Assembly (NCBI GenBank): GCA_023333565.1
Contig: JAJKFH010002364.1
Location: 1,426,001 to 1,490,000 of the forward strand
DNA length: 64,000 nt
Direction: 5' to 3'
DNA from: Puffinus mauretanicus
Taxonomy: Eukaryota; Chordata; Aves; Procellariiformes; Procellariidae
Shown: positions 22,051 to 33,545 of the stretch, piece by piece
How positions within the stretch are numbered: position 1 is the stretch's first letter
Layout: the number at the start of each line of letters is the position of its first letter
Notes under the pieces: generated by a model
The model's database searches: none
What the model was told of the DNA's origin: nothing
Seen by the model: the letters and a program-made list of their open reading frames with translations, nothing else
Position numbers and translations under genes: made by a program

Positions 22051-24929
22051 TAACAGCAAAAGATTTTAATTAAGGTCTGTAAATCATTTTCAAAAAAGAA
22101 ATCACTCATTATAGTTATTCCACATCATTCTCTCCAGATAAGCACATGGAGGAAATCTTGCATATTACATTTCCCTGTTGCGATACAGAAAGTTGACTTG
22201 GGGGACTTCTCCCTTTTCCACATCATTAGGACAGTCCAATTCCAGCAGTAGTGAATGAAAAAAATGGGTTTTAGGCTGCCCTCCAACCCCCCTGCAGCAG
22301 TAACCCTCCATACCTTGGAGATATGGCGGTGCCTTAGAGGTACAGTGGTACTTAGAGGTACCCAAGTCCCCCAAAACAATAGCAGCCCTGATCACTGTAA
22401 AAGTTTATAAGCTTACCCAAAAGGAGTTCAGCTCTTCCATCAATCTGCAATTCTTCATCTCCTATGGGGTAAAGGCAGCTGGCCAAATGGAAACACACCC
22501 TAGGCCAGACTGTCCCTTGGGACAGAGAGGGACAGACTGAGGCAGGGTAGGTAGGACCATGCACATTACCTTTACTACTCTCACCATGGAAATAAGCCAG
22601 AGAAAAGAGTATGTGTCCAGATTGCATCACCATGATGGTACTACTCTTGAGCGGCCTCCAAGGATGATCCTTAGAGAAACAGTTCCTAATGGGGAATGTA
22701 TAGGAGGGGGAACATCACGGAGAACAATGTACAGGGTCTATACACAGAGCTTCTGTTTGGTGGATCCTTGCAACTTTCATATGTATTTAGACAGCTGCAC
22801 AGTTTGGAGCAAGACAACAGATTTACTGTCCTCCACCACTGACACAGAAGCCATCAAAACTACTCACAAAAGCAAAAATTAGGCAAGACTTTTCAATATC
22901 AACATCCCAGAATTGACCTGGGTCAGTTCTGCCCACAGTTGTGCTGGAAAGAAGCAGATATACAAATATATTCAGGATATGACCTTCAGCATTACTTTTA
23001 AGAAAATGTGTTTCTCTTTAGCGTCTTCTGGTTCTGCATCCATAAATTAATTATACTTTAGACATTCTGTCAGGTGACACCTAAAAAAAATTGTACAAAT
23101 AATTATCTTCATGTTTTCCAGAGTGGTTTTGTTTAAATAATAAAAAAAAAAAAAAAGTATGTCATCTGAAGTTAAGGTTCATCTGCATCTTTTTAAAATG
23201 CCATTATACTGAATTTTTCCCCATTTATTTTTACTCACATAATTTTTCCCATCCTATCCTTCCAGCTCCTTGCTTCTCCACACGAATCTTCTAGATGCCA
23301 GCAGAGATCTGTTTGGCTGTGTGACTTTCAGTGAAAATGCAAAATAAAAACCAGCAGTGTATGGAATATAAAACACAATTTTAGCAGTGAAAATTTCTGA
23401 GGTATATTTCTCCCAGTGTACTTTCATATCAAAAATATTTAATTGGGTTTAATGTAGCATTAATCTTCATTTCACATATTGGATACATTTTGCTGATGGC
23501 CTATAGTTGCATAGCTCCCTGCTATACCAAGTTATCCCTTCAATTTACTTTTTGTTCACTTTTTACAGTTTCTGAGGTTATGAATTTAACACCTGGTACC
23601 ATTTTCCTCATGCCTCTTGTTCTCTTAAGGATATCAGTGCAAGCCACAACCCGTGAGTGTTTATGTTCAGTGTCACCCTGGCACTGCCAGCTGAAGACAG
23701 CATTGCACCATTTAAATAGATTAATTTTCTTGAGATGGACCTTGCTACTAGTCTCTTTTCCAGCTGGACAGAATAATCAGGTTGCCTCACCTCAGCCAAC
23801 AGAGAGTTTAATCCTCAAGCCCTCGATCTTCCATAAATCTGTCTGCAGAGAGCCACTGCTAGAAATTCTTTGTCGTTTATGTCATATCTTGTAAAATCTG
23901 TTGAGCCTACTTCGAGCATGTGTCTGTTTTGACTTTTCCTGAAGAACAGTCTCTCTCTGGAGGGAAAGTCTGAAGCGTAGCATTTATCTTTCCGTGCATT
24001 CAGATAGGCAGTTGTGAAAGTCTCTTTCTCATGGGGATATTTTCCAATGAGTCAGACTTGCTTTCTCTGGATTGACAAGTTCTGACAACAAAGTATTAAT
24101 ACTATCTTGCATTATTAGTCAGCTGGACTCCAACCAAGAGCTGAATAAAAAGACAGACCTTCACCCTGAAGCCAATTCCCAGGCAAGGCTCCCATTAAAG
24201 AAAAACAGGACCTTTTCCTGAGTAATCAAGAGGGACTAAGAAGAGCAGGCAGGATTTCAGACGTCTTTGAGTGCATAGGAGCTGGCAGTTGGGCCCACAA
24301 ATTTTCTCCATAAAATAACCCTAAAGCTTATTTGTGTTTAAAATATATGACAAGAAACAGCACAAATGCACTCTTTTTGATAATCCTGAGCAGTCAAAAA
24401 TCAGTAATTCATTCCACTTCATAATCAAAGGCAGTTCACAACAAAAAGAGTTGGCAAAAAAAAATCCGAAACATCCTTTTCCTTATTTTTATCATTGCAG
24501 CACAACACATATAAATGAAACAGCTGAGCTAAAATCTATAAAAGCAGCATTTCCTTCAGAGTGCAAATTGAAGAGGAAAACACAAGAAATGATCTTAATT
24601 GCTAATCACCATTCATGCTGGATCTTTACCAGGTCCATACTAATGTCATCTTGTTCTAAATAATTTCTATCTTTCCTATCAAACTTCTTCCTTTCTGAGA
24701 ACTTTTAGCATCTAGGTGTCATATGCACTTCTTCATTTAAGATTCAGTTCTGGTATTTAAATAGGAAAATATAGCGTCAGATTATTCAAAAAAATAATTC
24801 TTAGAATCACAAAATCGCCATTAAATATTACAGCCTTTGTTTCTCACCAGAAGAACTGGAGCTTCATTAAAGAAAATCAACAAATGAATTCTTCAAATCC
24901 AAGAGGAAGGTTATTCTTCCCAAAAGAAT
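22051..24929. other. Unique DNA, no gene seen
   Basis: Contains an 18-bp spaced repeat of 'cttagaggtac' (22333-22343 and 22351-22361) and an A15 run (23142-23156). Open frames at 22559-22882, 23490-23894 and 24334-24663 (+) and overlapping - frames at 22125-22633 show no recognisable domain. Confidence 0.55.
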
Positions 24930-24984
24930 GAAAGAGAGGGAAAAAAGAGAAAGAGGGAAAAAGAGGACAAGAGAGAGAGAAAAT
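24930..24984. repeat. Purine-rich (GA) low-complexity tract
   Basis: About 55 bases almost entirely A and G, ending in a short (GA)n array. Confidence 0.85.
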
Positions 24985-25875
24985 TAACGAAGCTGACTGG
25001 AACAATCTCATCATACCTGAGCTCATTTCATTGAGTCCACCTGAAAAATAGTCACATCAGTTATACTGTCTTTAGACTTAGCGTTGCTGCTGTAAGAAAA
25101 TTATGGTTGCAGGTCCCAAGAGTGAGAACTGGAGTTCAAATACTCGCCAGCCAGGCAAGAAATGTAGACTGCCCCAATGATTAGCTGCAAGAAGCATACC
25201 TCATCGGGAGGATGTAGGGGGAGGCGATGGGGTAAAGGGCCACCCAGAGCCTGCTGCCATCCAGAAGTGCTTTCTGCCGACTTCAGAAGGGCATGGAGCA
25301 GATCCCAAATCCACAGTGTGGATCAGCAGGCAGTGGTTATGTTCTTTCCTTGGGGTATTCAGAAAGGAAATGGATGGTTCAGTAGAGGGTTACAACAGCT
25401 CAGAAAAAGCTGTGGATTTCAGAGCTTCCCAGCCAGAAGTATGACACGGAAGTGATCCTTCCTTTGCACAGTTACCAACCAACACTCACATCTATCTTAC
25501 GTACTAATACAGTCCCCTTTCCTCCTGCACATGGACACCTCCCAGTCTTGTAATGTTTAACCTTACAGCATTATTCTCCATTTCTACATAGATTTTCCTT
25601 GGGCAACTAAGGCAGAGAGGTTGCAGGGGCGAAGGGCGGGGGGAGAATGGTTCAGTACCAAAGCATTGTTATTGGGTCTTCAGAAGTGCCTACATACACG
25701 AGAAACACAAGGAGATGGGTGCAGAGGTGCTTTTAAATGCTCCCTACATGCCTACTGCATTGTGAAGTCCTTAACATCTTTCCAAAACGTGGCTCTGAAA
25801 TATTTCTGTCCGCTTGGTGAAGTGGAGAGTGTCAGAGCAAGAAATCCCAAGTCTCATACTGGCACTGACCATTAG
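24985..25875. other. Unique DNA, no gene seen
   Basis: Open frames at 25177-25455 and 25621-25875 (+) have no recognisable domain. Base composition is slightly richer in G than the surroundings. Confidence 0.5.
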
Positions 25876-25926
25876 TTTCTTTCTTTCTGTCTTTCCTTTT
25901 TTCTCTCTCTCGTTTTCTCTCTCTCA
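25876..25926. repeat. Pyrimidine-rich (CT/TTTC) tract
   Basis: About 50 bases almost entirely C and T, with (TTTC)n passing into (CT)n. It is the strand complement in character of the purine tract about 950 bases upstream. Confidence 0.85.
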
Positions 25927-28904
25927 ATGACCTTAAAATAATGTAGAACCAAGTAAAACAGAACCATATCTTTTGCTGGAAGAGGAGCAAAAGAATGGAA
26001 ATTGACTCAATATGTTCTGTAACAACTCACAGTTGAGATGCATGGAAGTTGAAATCAGGCAAATTCAGACCAAAAATAAAGCTATGCCTTTTTTTTTTTT
26101 TCCCCAACAGTGAAGATGATTAATCACTGGCACAGCTTAAAGATGTCTGCAAGATTTTCCACCACTAACAACTTATAAATCAATATTGGATGGCTTTTAA
26201 AAAGAAATGCTGAAGTTCAAGTAAAAATTAATTCAGGGAAGACCTATGACCTCTGCTACATGGGATCAGACGGTCACAGTAGTCTTTTTTAGCTTTACAA
26301 TCTATTAATTAGATCTTTCTACTCCCTTCTCTGGGATCACCCTTTCAATTTCACTCCTTCTCAGCATCAGAGGTAATTAATTCTTGAGTTCCTCTAAATT
26401 TTTCTTCTCAGGCACCCAGACAGGAGGCAGGTCTATTAAAAATACCATTAACCCCTGCAAAGCTCATTTAGCTGCTGCCATTTCTCATGTGCAGGACAGC
26501 TGCTCATCAGATGGCAGCGCAATGTCTAGTGGGAAAGCCCAAATCCTAGAGCAGTAAGGCAAGTCCCGGAAAATCCTTGTGGGTATTGGGACATCACCCA
26601 CATTGTGGAGCACATTTGCAGTGACCATGACAGCCAAATGTGGTTATAGCCCATTCTCAAGCTCAAATCCATCTTCCACCTATAAATCTGAGAACTATGT
26701 ATGGTTTTAACTTCAAAATGCTCTTGAAGAAGCCAGCCTGAGTATGGATGGTAATTTATTCATAGAGCCTAGACAAATTAGACACAGGCCAAACCACCAG
26801 TAGGTATATGAAGTTCGACTCTTCATAAGCACAGTATGGTTATTTTCAAGATGTGCTATAAGCAGCCTGACACTAATATGAATAAGAAACACTTCACCCC
26901 AGTATGCTTGAATGCGATCATCCATTCTTCACTTAAAGGCAGAACTTTTGCATAATTCTCACTGGCTGTCCCCAGTAATCACAAAACTATTCACTCTGGA
27001 GTTTTGCAAGACACCAGCTAAGACTTGATTGTCCTTAGCAAAAAGGTTTTTATTCCAATTAAGTTTTAAATCACTCAGGAATATTTACCTTGTGGTTTTT
27101 TCTCAAGACGCAATATTTTAGTTTGCGAATACTATCACTCAGCGTTCCTTGCCACTTCATTAAAAGTATAAATTTGAGACACCTTTTCCGTTTGGCTACA
27201 CCCAGGTACCCCATTCTCCCTAGAGTGCCTGTACGTTTCGTTGCAGAAGTAGCTAACGGATAGTACAGAAACACCCAAGCCAGCTCTAAACTAACTTCTT
27301 TAGATTCTGTTAGCACCCTGGGGCAGCAGCATGGACTTCAGCGCACACAAATTTTGTCTGTACCATGACTATAGAGTAAGAATGTATTAGTCACCATTCA
27401 GCACATGTCAAGATAAGACTGAACTGATAATTCTACATGCATTACTTAGTCCCTGGGAAGACAAATGGTTTAAATGATTTGGGGTTTTGGTAAATAAGTC
27501 ATTTAAAGAGACAGCAGCAATTGCTAGTGTTATCCTTATTTACAGGGATATTTTTTACAAATGATGAATTAATAATACACTTTTTCTTATGACCTAAAGA
27601 ATGCATATTTTCACAGTAAGGGAGATTTTATTGGTGACTCAAACCTACAGCAGGTCATGAGGCCAGAAAGTAAATTAAAAGCTTCTCCCTGAATGAAAAA
27701 TATTAGACACAATATTTTATATCATATTATTACACTACTGTTGGTTGCTTGGCATCAGAGGGAGATGCTAAGTGCTGCCAGGTCAAAATTCCTCCAGCAG
27801 AGCAAGATTCATCTCACTTAACTGTATATATCTAGAGTGTCAACGCCCACACCCAGTGTCAAAGCCAGTCACCTTCAGTTTCTTTTATGTCACTACACAA
27901 TTTTAAGACTGAGTTCATCTAGCTTATTTTAGATGTCTACTGTACGGTGAGATGAATCACAACCTAAAAGTGTCCATTTCTCCCTACTGGCTATAAAAAA
28001 GCCATTACAACTGGCTCAGCTGCAGATATCTGCACTGCAAACCTTTCCTGTTGATCTGCCTGTGTGGCTGCTGTCTCCAGCAATTGCCATTTTAATAGGT
28101 TGAGAGGACATGTGCCAAAATACCATTATTGAATAACATTAATAAAATTATGTAGGCAGCTAGTATCAGTCACAGAGCAGATGTTTAAGTGCTGTGAAAA
28201 TGCCTCGACTTTCTGAACGATGTAGTTGTAGGTGGCCTAGGAAAAAATGTAGCCATTTTTTATGCAGATACCTATTTCCATGCATCAAAGTATGACAAGC
28301 ACTGGCTTAAACACTGAGCTTGAAAGAATGGCCTACGGAACTGCAAAGAATTCCCAAATACAATTGCTATATTCACAGATATGTGGATTGTACATTAGGT
28401 ACGTTTATTGAAAAATAAACTTGGACTAAATTAAGATTATAGAAGAGATCTCTCCCTTCCCACTGATTCAAATAATTGATTTATCTATTGATTACTGTGA
28501 GAATGAGGAATATAAAAAACTTTAAAGCCTTTGAATTTATATACCATATGAGTAGCTTTGAATAGTTTCCTTGGAGTATCTATTTAGTCATTGAAAATGC
28601 TGCTTTTTTTGCACAGGTAGGAAACCAAAGAATTTCAGTGCTCTTTTTACTGAGCAATTATCTTTTTGCCATGTTTCCTGAACTTGTATCTACTTCAATG
28701 TAACAATCTACCATGACAACCTGTTTTCCCAGCTTAGAAAACTACCATTCTTTGAAGCTGATAGCAGCTGTTTTGTAGCTGTCATACCATATAATATGGG
28801 TAAGGTCACTCCCTGTAGCAAATTTGTAAGCTAAATTACAGAATTCGATCTGGTGCCAAAATCTAAAAGCAGAGATACCACATTGTTGTGAACTCTGGTG
28901 TCCA
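25927..28904. other. Unique DNA, no gene seen
   Basis: A T13 run lies at 26089-26101. Open frames at 26713-26925, 27071-27316 and 28742-28933 (-) are short and domain-free. No repeat was recognised. Confidence 0.6.
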
Positions 28905-28980
28905 GAGTTTAATGTATTTCTTATTAAAATCAATGGAAAGTTTATTTCAATGGGGGTTGGATCGAGTCCTAATTACATGT
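28905..28980 (+). repeat. Ancient amniote repeat ('ttcaatgggggttggatc' type)
   Basis: 'ttaaaatcaatggaaag' then 'atttcaatgggggttggatc' and 'gagtcctaa' follows a common amniote interspersed sequence remembered as 'gtcaatgg ... cttcaatgggagttggatc ... aggcccta'. It is non-coding and diverged. The family name is not certain. Confidence 0.45.
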
Positions 28981-29185
28981 CGACAAATGCTTCCCGTATG
29001 CCAATTCCAGTGTTAGAACTGCTGTTGATTAGATGTCCTTATAATGTACTCTTCAGTCTTGTGGCCAGTGAAACAATTAATTTCTATTGTCAAAATTAAA
29101 TTTAATTAAAACTAATTTTACTATTGAACACCAGATAATTGACCCCGATATTTAATTAGATAGCAGTCTCACTTCATTTAGCAGC
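28981..29185. other. AT-rich spacer
   Basis: Includes a 'taaatttaattaaaac' AT-rich stretch near 29097-29115 with several TAAT cores. No identified element. Confidence 0.5.
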
Positions 29186-29313
29186 AATCCTGGCTAACCG
29201 GGAGGTCCCGGTTGACTGGAGGTTAGCAAATGTGACGCCCATCTACAACAAGGGCCCGAAGGAGGATCCGGGGAACTACAGGCCTGTCAGTCTGGCCTTG
29301 GTGCTGGGGAAGG

Positions 29314-29502
29314 TTGTGGAGTAGATTATCCTGGGTGCCATCACATGTACAGGACAACCAGGTGATCAGGTCCAGTCAGCATGGGTTTATGAAAGGCAGG
29401 TCCTGCTTAACTAACCTGATCTCCTTCTGTGACAAGATGACCCACTTAATGGATGAGGGAAAGGCGGTGGATGTTGTCTACCTAGACTTTAGTAGTCTTT
29501 GA
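29314..29502 (+). pseudogene. CR1 ORF2 fragment: reverse-transcriptase motif A region
   Basis: Encodes SSQHGFMKGRSCLTNLISFC and later [14 protein letters not shown] before a stop. The family segment continues past Y-L-D-F-S with a K-A-F-D-T stretch. Here a small deletion at about 29490-29500 shifts the frame, so the chain ends just after the motif A aspartate. The upstream part (29187 to about 29330) lies in another frame and carries a TAG near 29322. Confidence 0.85.
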
Positions 29503-29548
29503 CACAGTTTCCCACAGCACTCTCCTGGAGAAACTGGTTGCTCATGGC

Positions 29549-29905
29549 TTGGACGGGCGTACTCTTTGCTGGGTAAAAAACTGGCTGGACGGCCGAGCCC
29601 AGAGAGTTGTGGTGAACGGAGTTAAATCCAGTTGGTGGCCAGTCACGAGCTGTGTTCCCCAGGGCTCAGTTTTGGGGCCAGTTCTGTTTAATATCTTTAT
29701 CAACGATCTGGACAAGGGAATCAAGTGCTCCCTCAGTAAGTTTGCAGATGACACCAAGCTGGGCGGGAGTGTTGATCTGCTCGAGGGTAGGAAGGCTCTG
29801 CAGAGGGACCTGGACAGGCTGGATCGATGGGCCGAGGCCAACTGTATGAGGTTCAACAAGGCCAAGTGCCGGGTCCTGCACTTCGGCCACAACAACCCCA
29901 TGTGA
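29549..29905 (+). pseudogene. CR1 ORF2 fragment: reverse-transcriptase palm with FADD box
   Basis: Encodes the central reverse-transcriptase domain: [20 protein letters not shown], then [20 protein letters not shown] (motif B region), then the catalytic box [11 protein letters not shown] with both aspartates retained. It ends at a TGA (29903-29905) where the family reads through. The next open frame, at 29963, is in the same phase, so this stop is a point nonsense mutation and not a frameshift. The first ATG is internal to the domain. Confidence 0.92.
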
Positions 29906-29962
29906 CGCTACAGGCTTGGGGAAGAGTGGCTGGAAAGCTGCCCGGAGGAAAAGGACCTGGGG

Positions 29963-30544
29963 GTGCTGGTTGACAGCCGGCTGAACATGAGCCGGCAGTG
30001 TGCCCAGGTGGCCAAGAAGGCCAATGGCATCCTGGCCTGTATCAGAAATAGTGTGGCCAGCAGGAGCAGGGAGGTGATCGTGCCCCTGTACTCGGCACTG
30101 GTGAGGCCGCACCTCGAATCCTGTGTTCAGTTTTGGGCCCCTCACTACAAGAAGGACATGGAGGTGCTGGAGCGTGTCCAGAGAAGGGCAACGAAGCTGG
30201 TGAAGGGCCTGGAGCACAAGTCTGATGAGGAGCGGCTGAGGGAACTGGGGTTGTTTAGTCTGGAGAAAAGGAGGCTGAGGGGAGACCTTATCGTTCTCTA
30301 CAACTACCTGAAAGGAGGTGGTAGCGAGGTGGGGGTCAGTCTCTTCTCCCAAGTAACAGGCGATAAGATGAGAGGAAACAGCCTCAAGTTGCACCAGGGC
30401 AGGTTTAGATTGGATATTAGGAAAAATTTCTTCACCAAAAAGGCTGTCAAGCCTTGGAAGAGGCTGCCCAGGGAAGTGGTTGTGTCACCATCCCTGGAGG
30501 TATTTAAAAGATGCGTAGACGTGGTGCTTAGGGACATGGTTTAG
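29963..30544 (+). pseudogene. CR1 ORF2 C-terminal fragment
   Basis: This 193-codon frame is the C-terminal continuation of the reverse transcriptase, in phase with the preceding fragment. Segments include [56 protein letters not shown] and the terminal VVLRDMV with the usual stop. It aligns along nearly its whole length with the - strand frame at 12186-12779, differing by scattered substitutions and a short indel after KLVKGL. It belongs to the retrotransposon, not to a host gene. Confidence 0.93.
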
Positions 30545-30633
30545 CGGTAGAGTTGGCAGTGCTAAGTTAACGATTGGACTTGATGATCTTAAAGGTCTTT
30601 TCCAATCTAAACAATTCTATGATTCTATGATTC

Positions 30634-31159
30634 CAGTTCTACCAGCACAATTTTCCACGTGTTGTAAGAGTGTAAAATTACTGGTACAATTTTTACACTA
30701 ACTGCACAATGACCAATGTCTATCAAATTGCTTTGCAGCTACAGCAAGACTATAGCAATCCTGACTACAGTTCTCTTGATTCAAGAATGAGATACATTGC
30801 CTTTTCTTATATTCTTCTCTTGTCAATAATAGTAAAGTTTCTTAAAAATCTTGGACAGAACTACAGGTACATGGTTGTTTCATGACCACTTGAAAACATG
30901 AATCTGGATTGACCTCTTACCAAAAGAAGCATGAGTCTTCCTGCTGGTTTTAATGTAAGGTAGGTGAAGACATCAAGAAGATAAACACAAGAAATAATAA
31001 GGAAAATCAAGGATTTTAGATCATAATGAATCTCTGTTTGATGTTACTGTGGAAAATGGCCGCCTGATAACTGGACCTTATATTCGGCTGAAACTTTCTA
31101 AGAAATTCTTTTTTTATATATATTTCATATTCTACTATGAGACTGGTCCCATGTATCAA
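30634..31159. other. Unique DNA, no gene seen
   Basis: No open frame with a recognisable domain and no repeat recognised. Confidence 0.6.
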
Positions 31160-31196
31160 TGTGTGTGTGCATGCATGTGTGTGTGTGTGTGTATGT
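31160..31196. repeat. (GT)n microsatellite
   Basis: Imperfect (GT)n interrupted by 'gcatgcat', with the longest pure run about eight to nine units. Confidence 0.9.
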
Positions 31197-33504
31197 TTCC
31201 CAGTCATTTTCCTTACAGCTGTTTTTTGACGGTCGTCCTTTTTTTTCCCCCCAATGAAACATTGTTCTCACTTTTTCATTTTTGTCTCTCTGCATTTAAT
31301 TTGTCTTCTGGGTTGGGGGCCACTGCTGGCTGAGGATCTATCCTTCTTGTAACTGAGACACAGCTATTTCTGTTCCTTAGCCCCTACTGTGCCAGAGGAT
31401 TTATGTGCGTGTGGCTATTTGTTTCTGGGTATTGGATTAGACTACTAAAGGAGCAGTTTGGGAGGTAAGGAATGCTGGGAATGGCTTTGTGTCAGCTCTG
31501 CTGAGCTCCAAAGTCTGGTTTCCAAAGTCTTCCTTTTACCTAACTCTCAGATTTTCCAAAGCTAGCTGTCGATGGCATGAGACACCACTATTTTAGGAGA
31601 TGTCCTTCCTCTGCCCAGTTCACAGTAATGTTTCAGGCACTTCCTCTTGTGGGCCTGCCTTGACTCTACACTGAGCACAGGGTGAAGATGTCCTCTGCAA
31701 AATTTCACTCAAAGTTCAAAGATATTGCTACACAATCAACAGAATTATGAGTATTTACACCAGGCAAGGATCTGCCCCATGTTGCTTCCAAGTATATGAC
31801 AAAGAATTATGTTCGTTGAGAGGACAAAATGTTCATATGGAAATGCATAGACTTTCATGAAAAAGAATAAAAAGTAAGGCTACAAATTAAGACTATTTGA
31901 TTCAATAAGCAGTCGGAATAACTTCAACAGCAGCTGCTCCGGACTTTAAAATTATTTCACCATCCATACTGTCTGGAGGAAATAAGGTGTGAATTCAACT
32001 ACCATAACGGACCACAAGGTGGGCCCAGCAAGAATAAAGCTTGTGAGGCTTGTAATGAATAATAAGATATACAAATTAATCAGCAATTGTCACTCTGGCA
32101 CAATAAACAAACATCAGATACCCACAGCACCTGGGGGGCTGTCCCACTGAAAAAAAAAACAAAAACATGAATAGCACCTTAATGAAATAAAGACCATGAC
32201 ATAGACTGTATTCAGTAGAGAATTTCAATTCTTTGGCATTCTTGGTAAAGGAAACTAGAGTGTTGCTCCAAGTGTTTAATAAAGCCAGCTAGTATGATCA
32301 AGTGTAAAATCTAATACCTCCTTTCTACAGTTTTAAATCTTCTCTAGCTGGAAAACGAACAGTATGATCTAGCAACATTTCCTTCCTAGGGACAATGATC
32401 CCACGTCACTAATGTTATGTCAATGCACTTCACATATATACATTTTGTTTCGCAAAGAAATTTACATTTAGCTATTTTTCTGACGGTGTTATCAACAGCG
32501 TTGCAAATATATCAGGTGAGCTGGAGTGAAGAATGACTGTAAGATAAGGCATGCATAGCGTAAACTAAATTAAACAAAGCAGAAAAGATTACATATGGTT
32601 ATAAGTAATGTTATTCTTCTTAATCCTCAAATAGAGTCACTAAATTACACTTCCAGATTTAGTTATGATATTTAGAAATGACTTAACTGTACATTTAAAG
32701 AGGGGAAACTGGCTACAAATGGGGGCAAGCTCATAATTTAAGGTCACAGTAGTGCCAGCACAGAGCAAATGCTTATTACTGGGGTATTTTTGGTCATGGG
32801 GAATTCTCTTTCCCTAAGAACAAATCCCATAAAAGCATATTTTTATTACATCTTCCAAATCTGGCATTGAGTCTTTATGTAAATACACAAGACAGAGGAC
32901 CTTTCTTTTTAAAATGCTATGAACTAGAGGCATAGCTGAGATTTGTTGGAGAATATTTCCTTTCAAATCCTTTGTATGAGCAACCCAAAAATTAAAATAT
33001 TTAAAAAAAAAAAAAAAAAGGTAAAGAAGAATGAACAGGAAAGTATTGTATGAAAAACATGGCATCTTGCTGGACGTTACATAAAATCGCTTCTCTCTTC
33101 CTCCCCTAAATATAGCACCTCTAAGTATAAAAACAAAAAAGTTCAAAATAAGGTTACCAGTTTTGTTTCTTTTTAACTGAAAACAGAAGGTGCATTTTTT
33201 TTAAATTGTATCATTCTTGAGTTCAGTTGCCCAATTGCTCTCAGAAATGCTCTCTCATCTTTTGATATCCATCGTCTTTAAAATTCTTTTTCTCTAGAGT
33301 ACCTTTCATCTAACATCTGTCTCTTTCTTGGTAGAGAACCACAGTGTAGATCTAGACTTTGGAAGAAGCATAAAGAAATAGAGTCCCAAAAAACTCAGAT
33401 GTAGTACTGTGATTTACAGAAAATTAAACAAAGTTAATTTTGGCAGGAGCTAAATAAAGTCTATGTCATACAGTGAGCTGAGCTGGGCAACACTCAACAA
33501 CTTT
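31197..33504. other. Unique DNA, no gene seen
   Basis: Includes an A17 run at 33003-33019 with no sign of an upstream processed transcript. The 110-codon - frame at 32814-33146 runs through this homopolymer (giving poly-Phe) and is not credible as a gene. Confidence 0.6.
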
Positions 33505-33545
33505 GGAGAGAAACTGAAGTCCAGAGAGCTCAGGTTAGTTTAATA
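33505..33545 (-). repeat. Possible MIR fragment
   Basis: 'ggagagaaactgaagtccag' followed by 'agagctcaggttag' resembles the inverted MIR core ('gaggaaactgaggcccagag', 'aggttaagtgac'). It is short, so chance similarity cannot be excluded. Confidence 0.35.

Larger units (their letters stand above)
29186..30633 (+). mobile_element. CR1 LINE retrotransposon, 5'-truncated, reverse transcriptase mostly present
   Basis: Starts abruptly inside the ORF2 reverse-transcriptase fingers (REVPVDWRLANVTPIY, then DPGNYRPVSLAL) and runs to the CR1 3' tail ('ggtcttttccaatctaaaca', then 'attctatgattctatgatt') ending near 30633. ORF2 is read in pieces because of at least two frameshifts and two in-frame stops. 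The closest relative in the window is the copy at 12.1-12.8 kb, on the opposite strand. Endonuclease, ORF1 and 5' UTR are absent, so it is a dead, 5'-truncated insertion, but one of the youngest here. Confidence 0.95.

Noticed and set aside
23142..23156. A15 run as the tail of a processed pseudogene
   Set aside because: No upstream coding-like sequence, polyadenylation context or target-site duplication was seen. The same holds for the A17 at 33003 and the A15 at 33907.
29542..30537. Long - strand frames (up to 242 codons) opposite the 29-kb CR1
   Set aside because: They are complementary to the reverse-transcriptase frame of the + strand CR1, which explains their length; they have no independent similarity to a protein.
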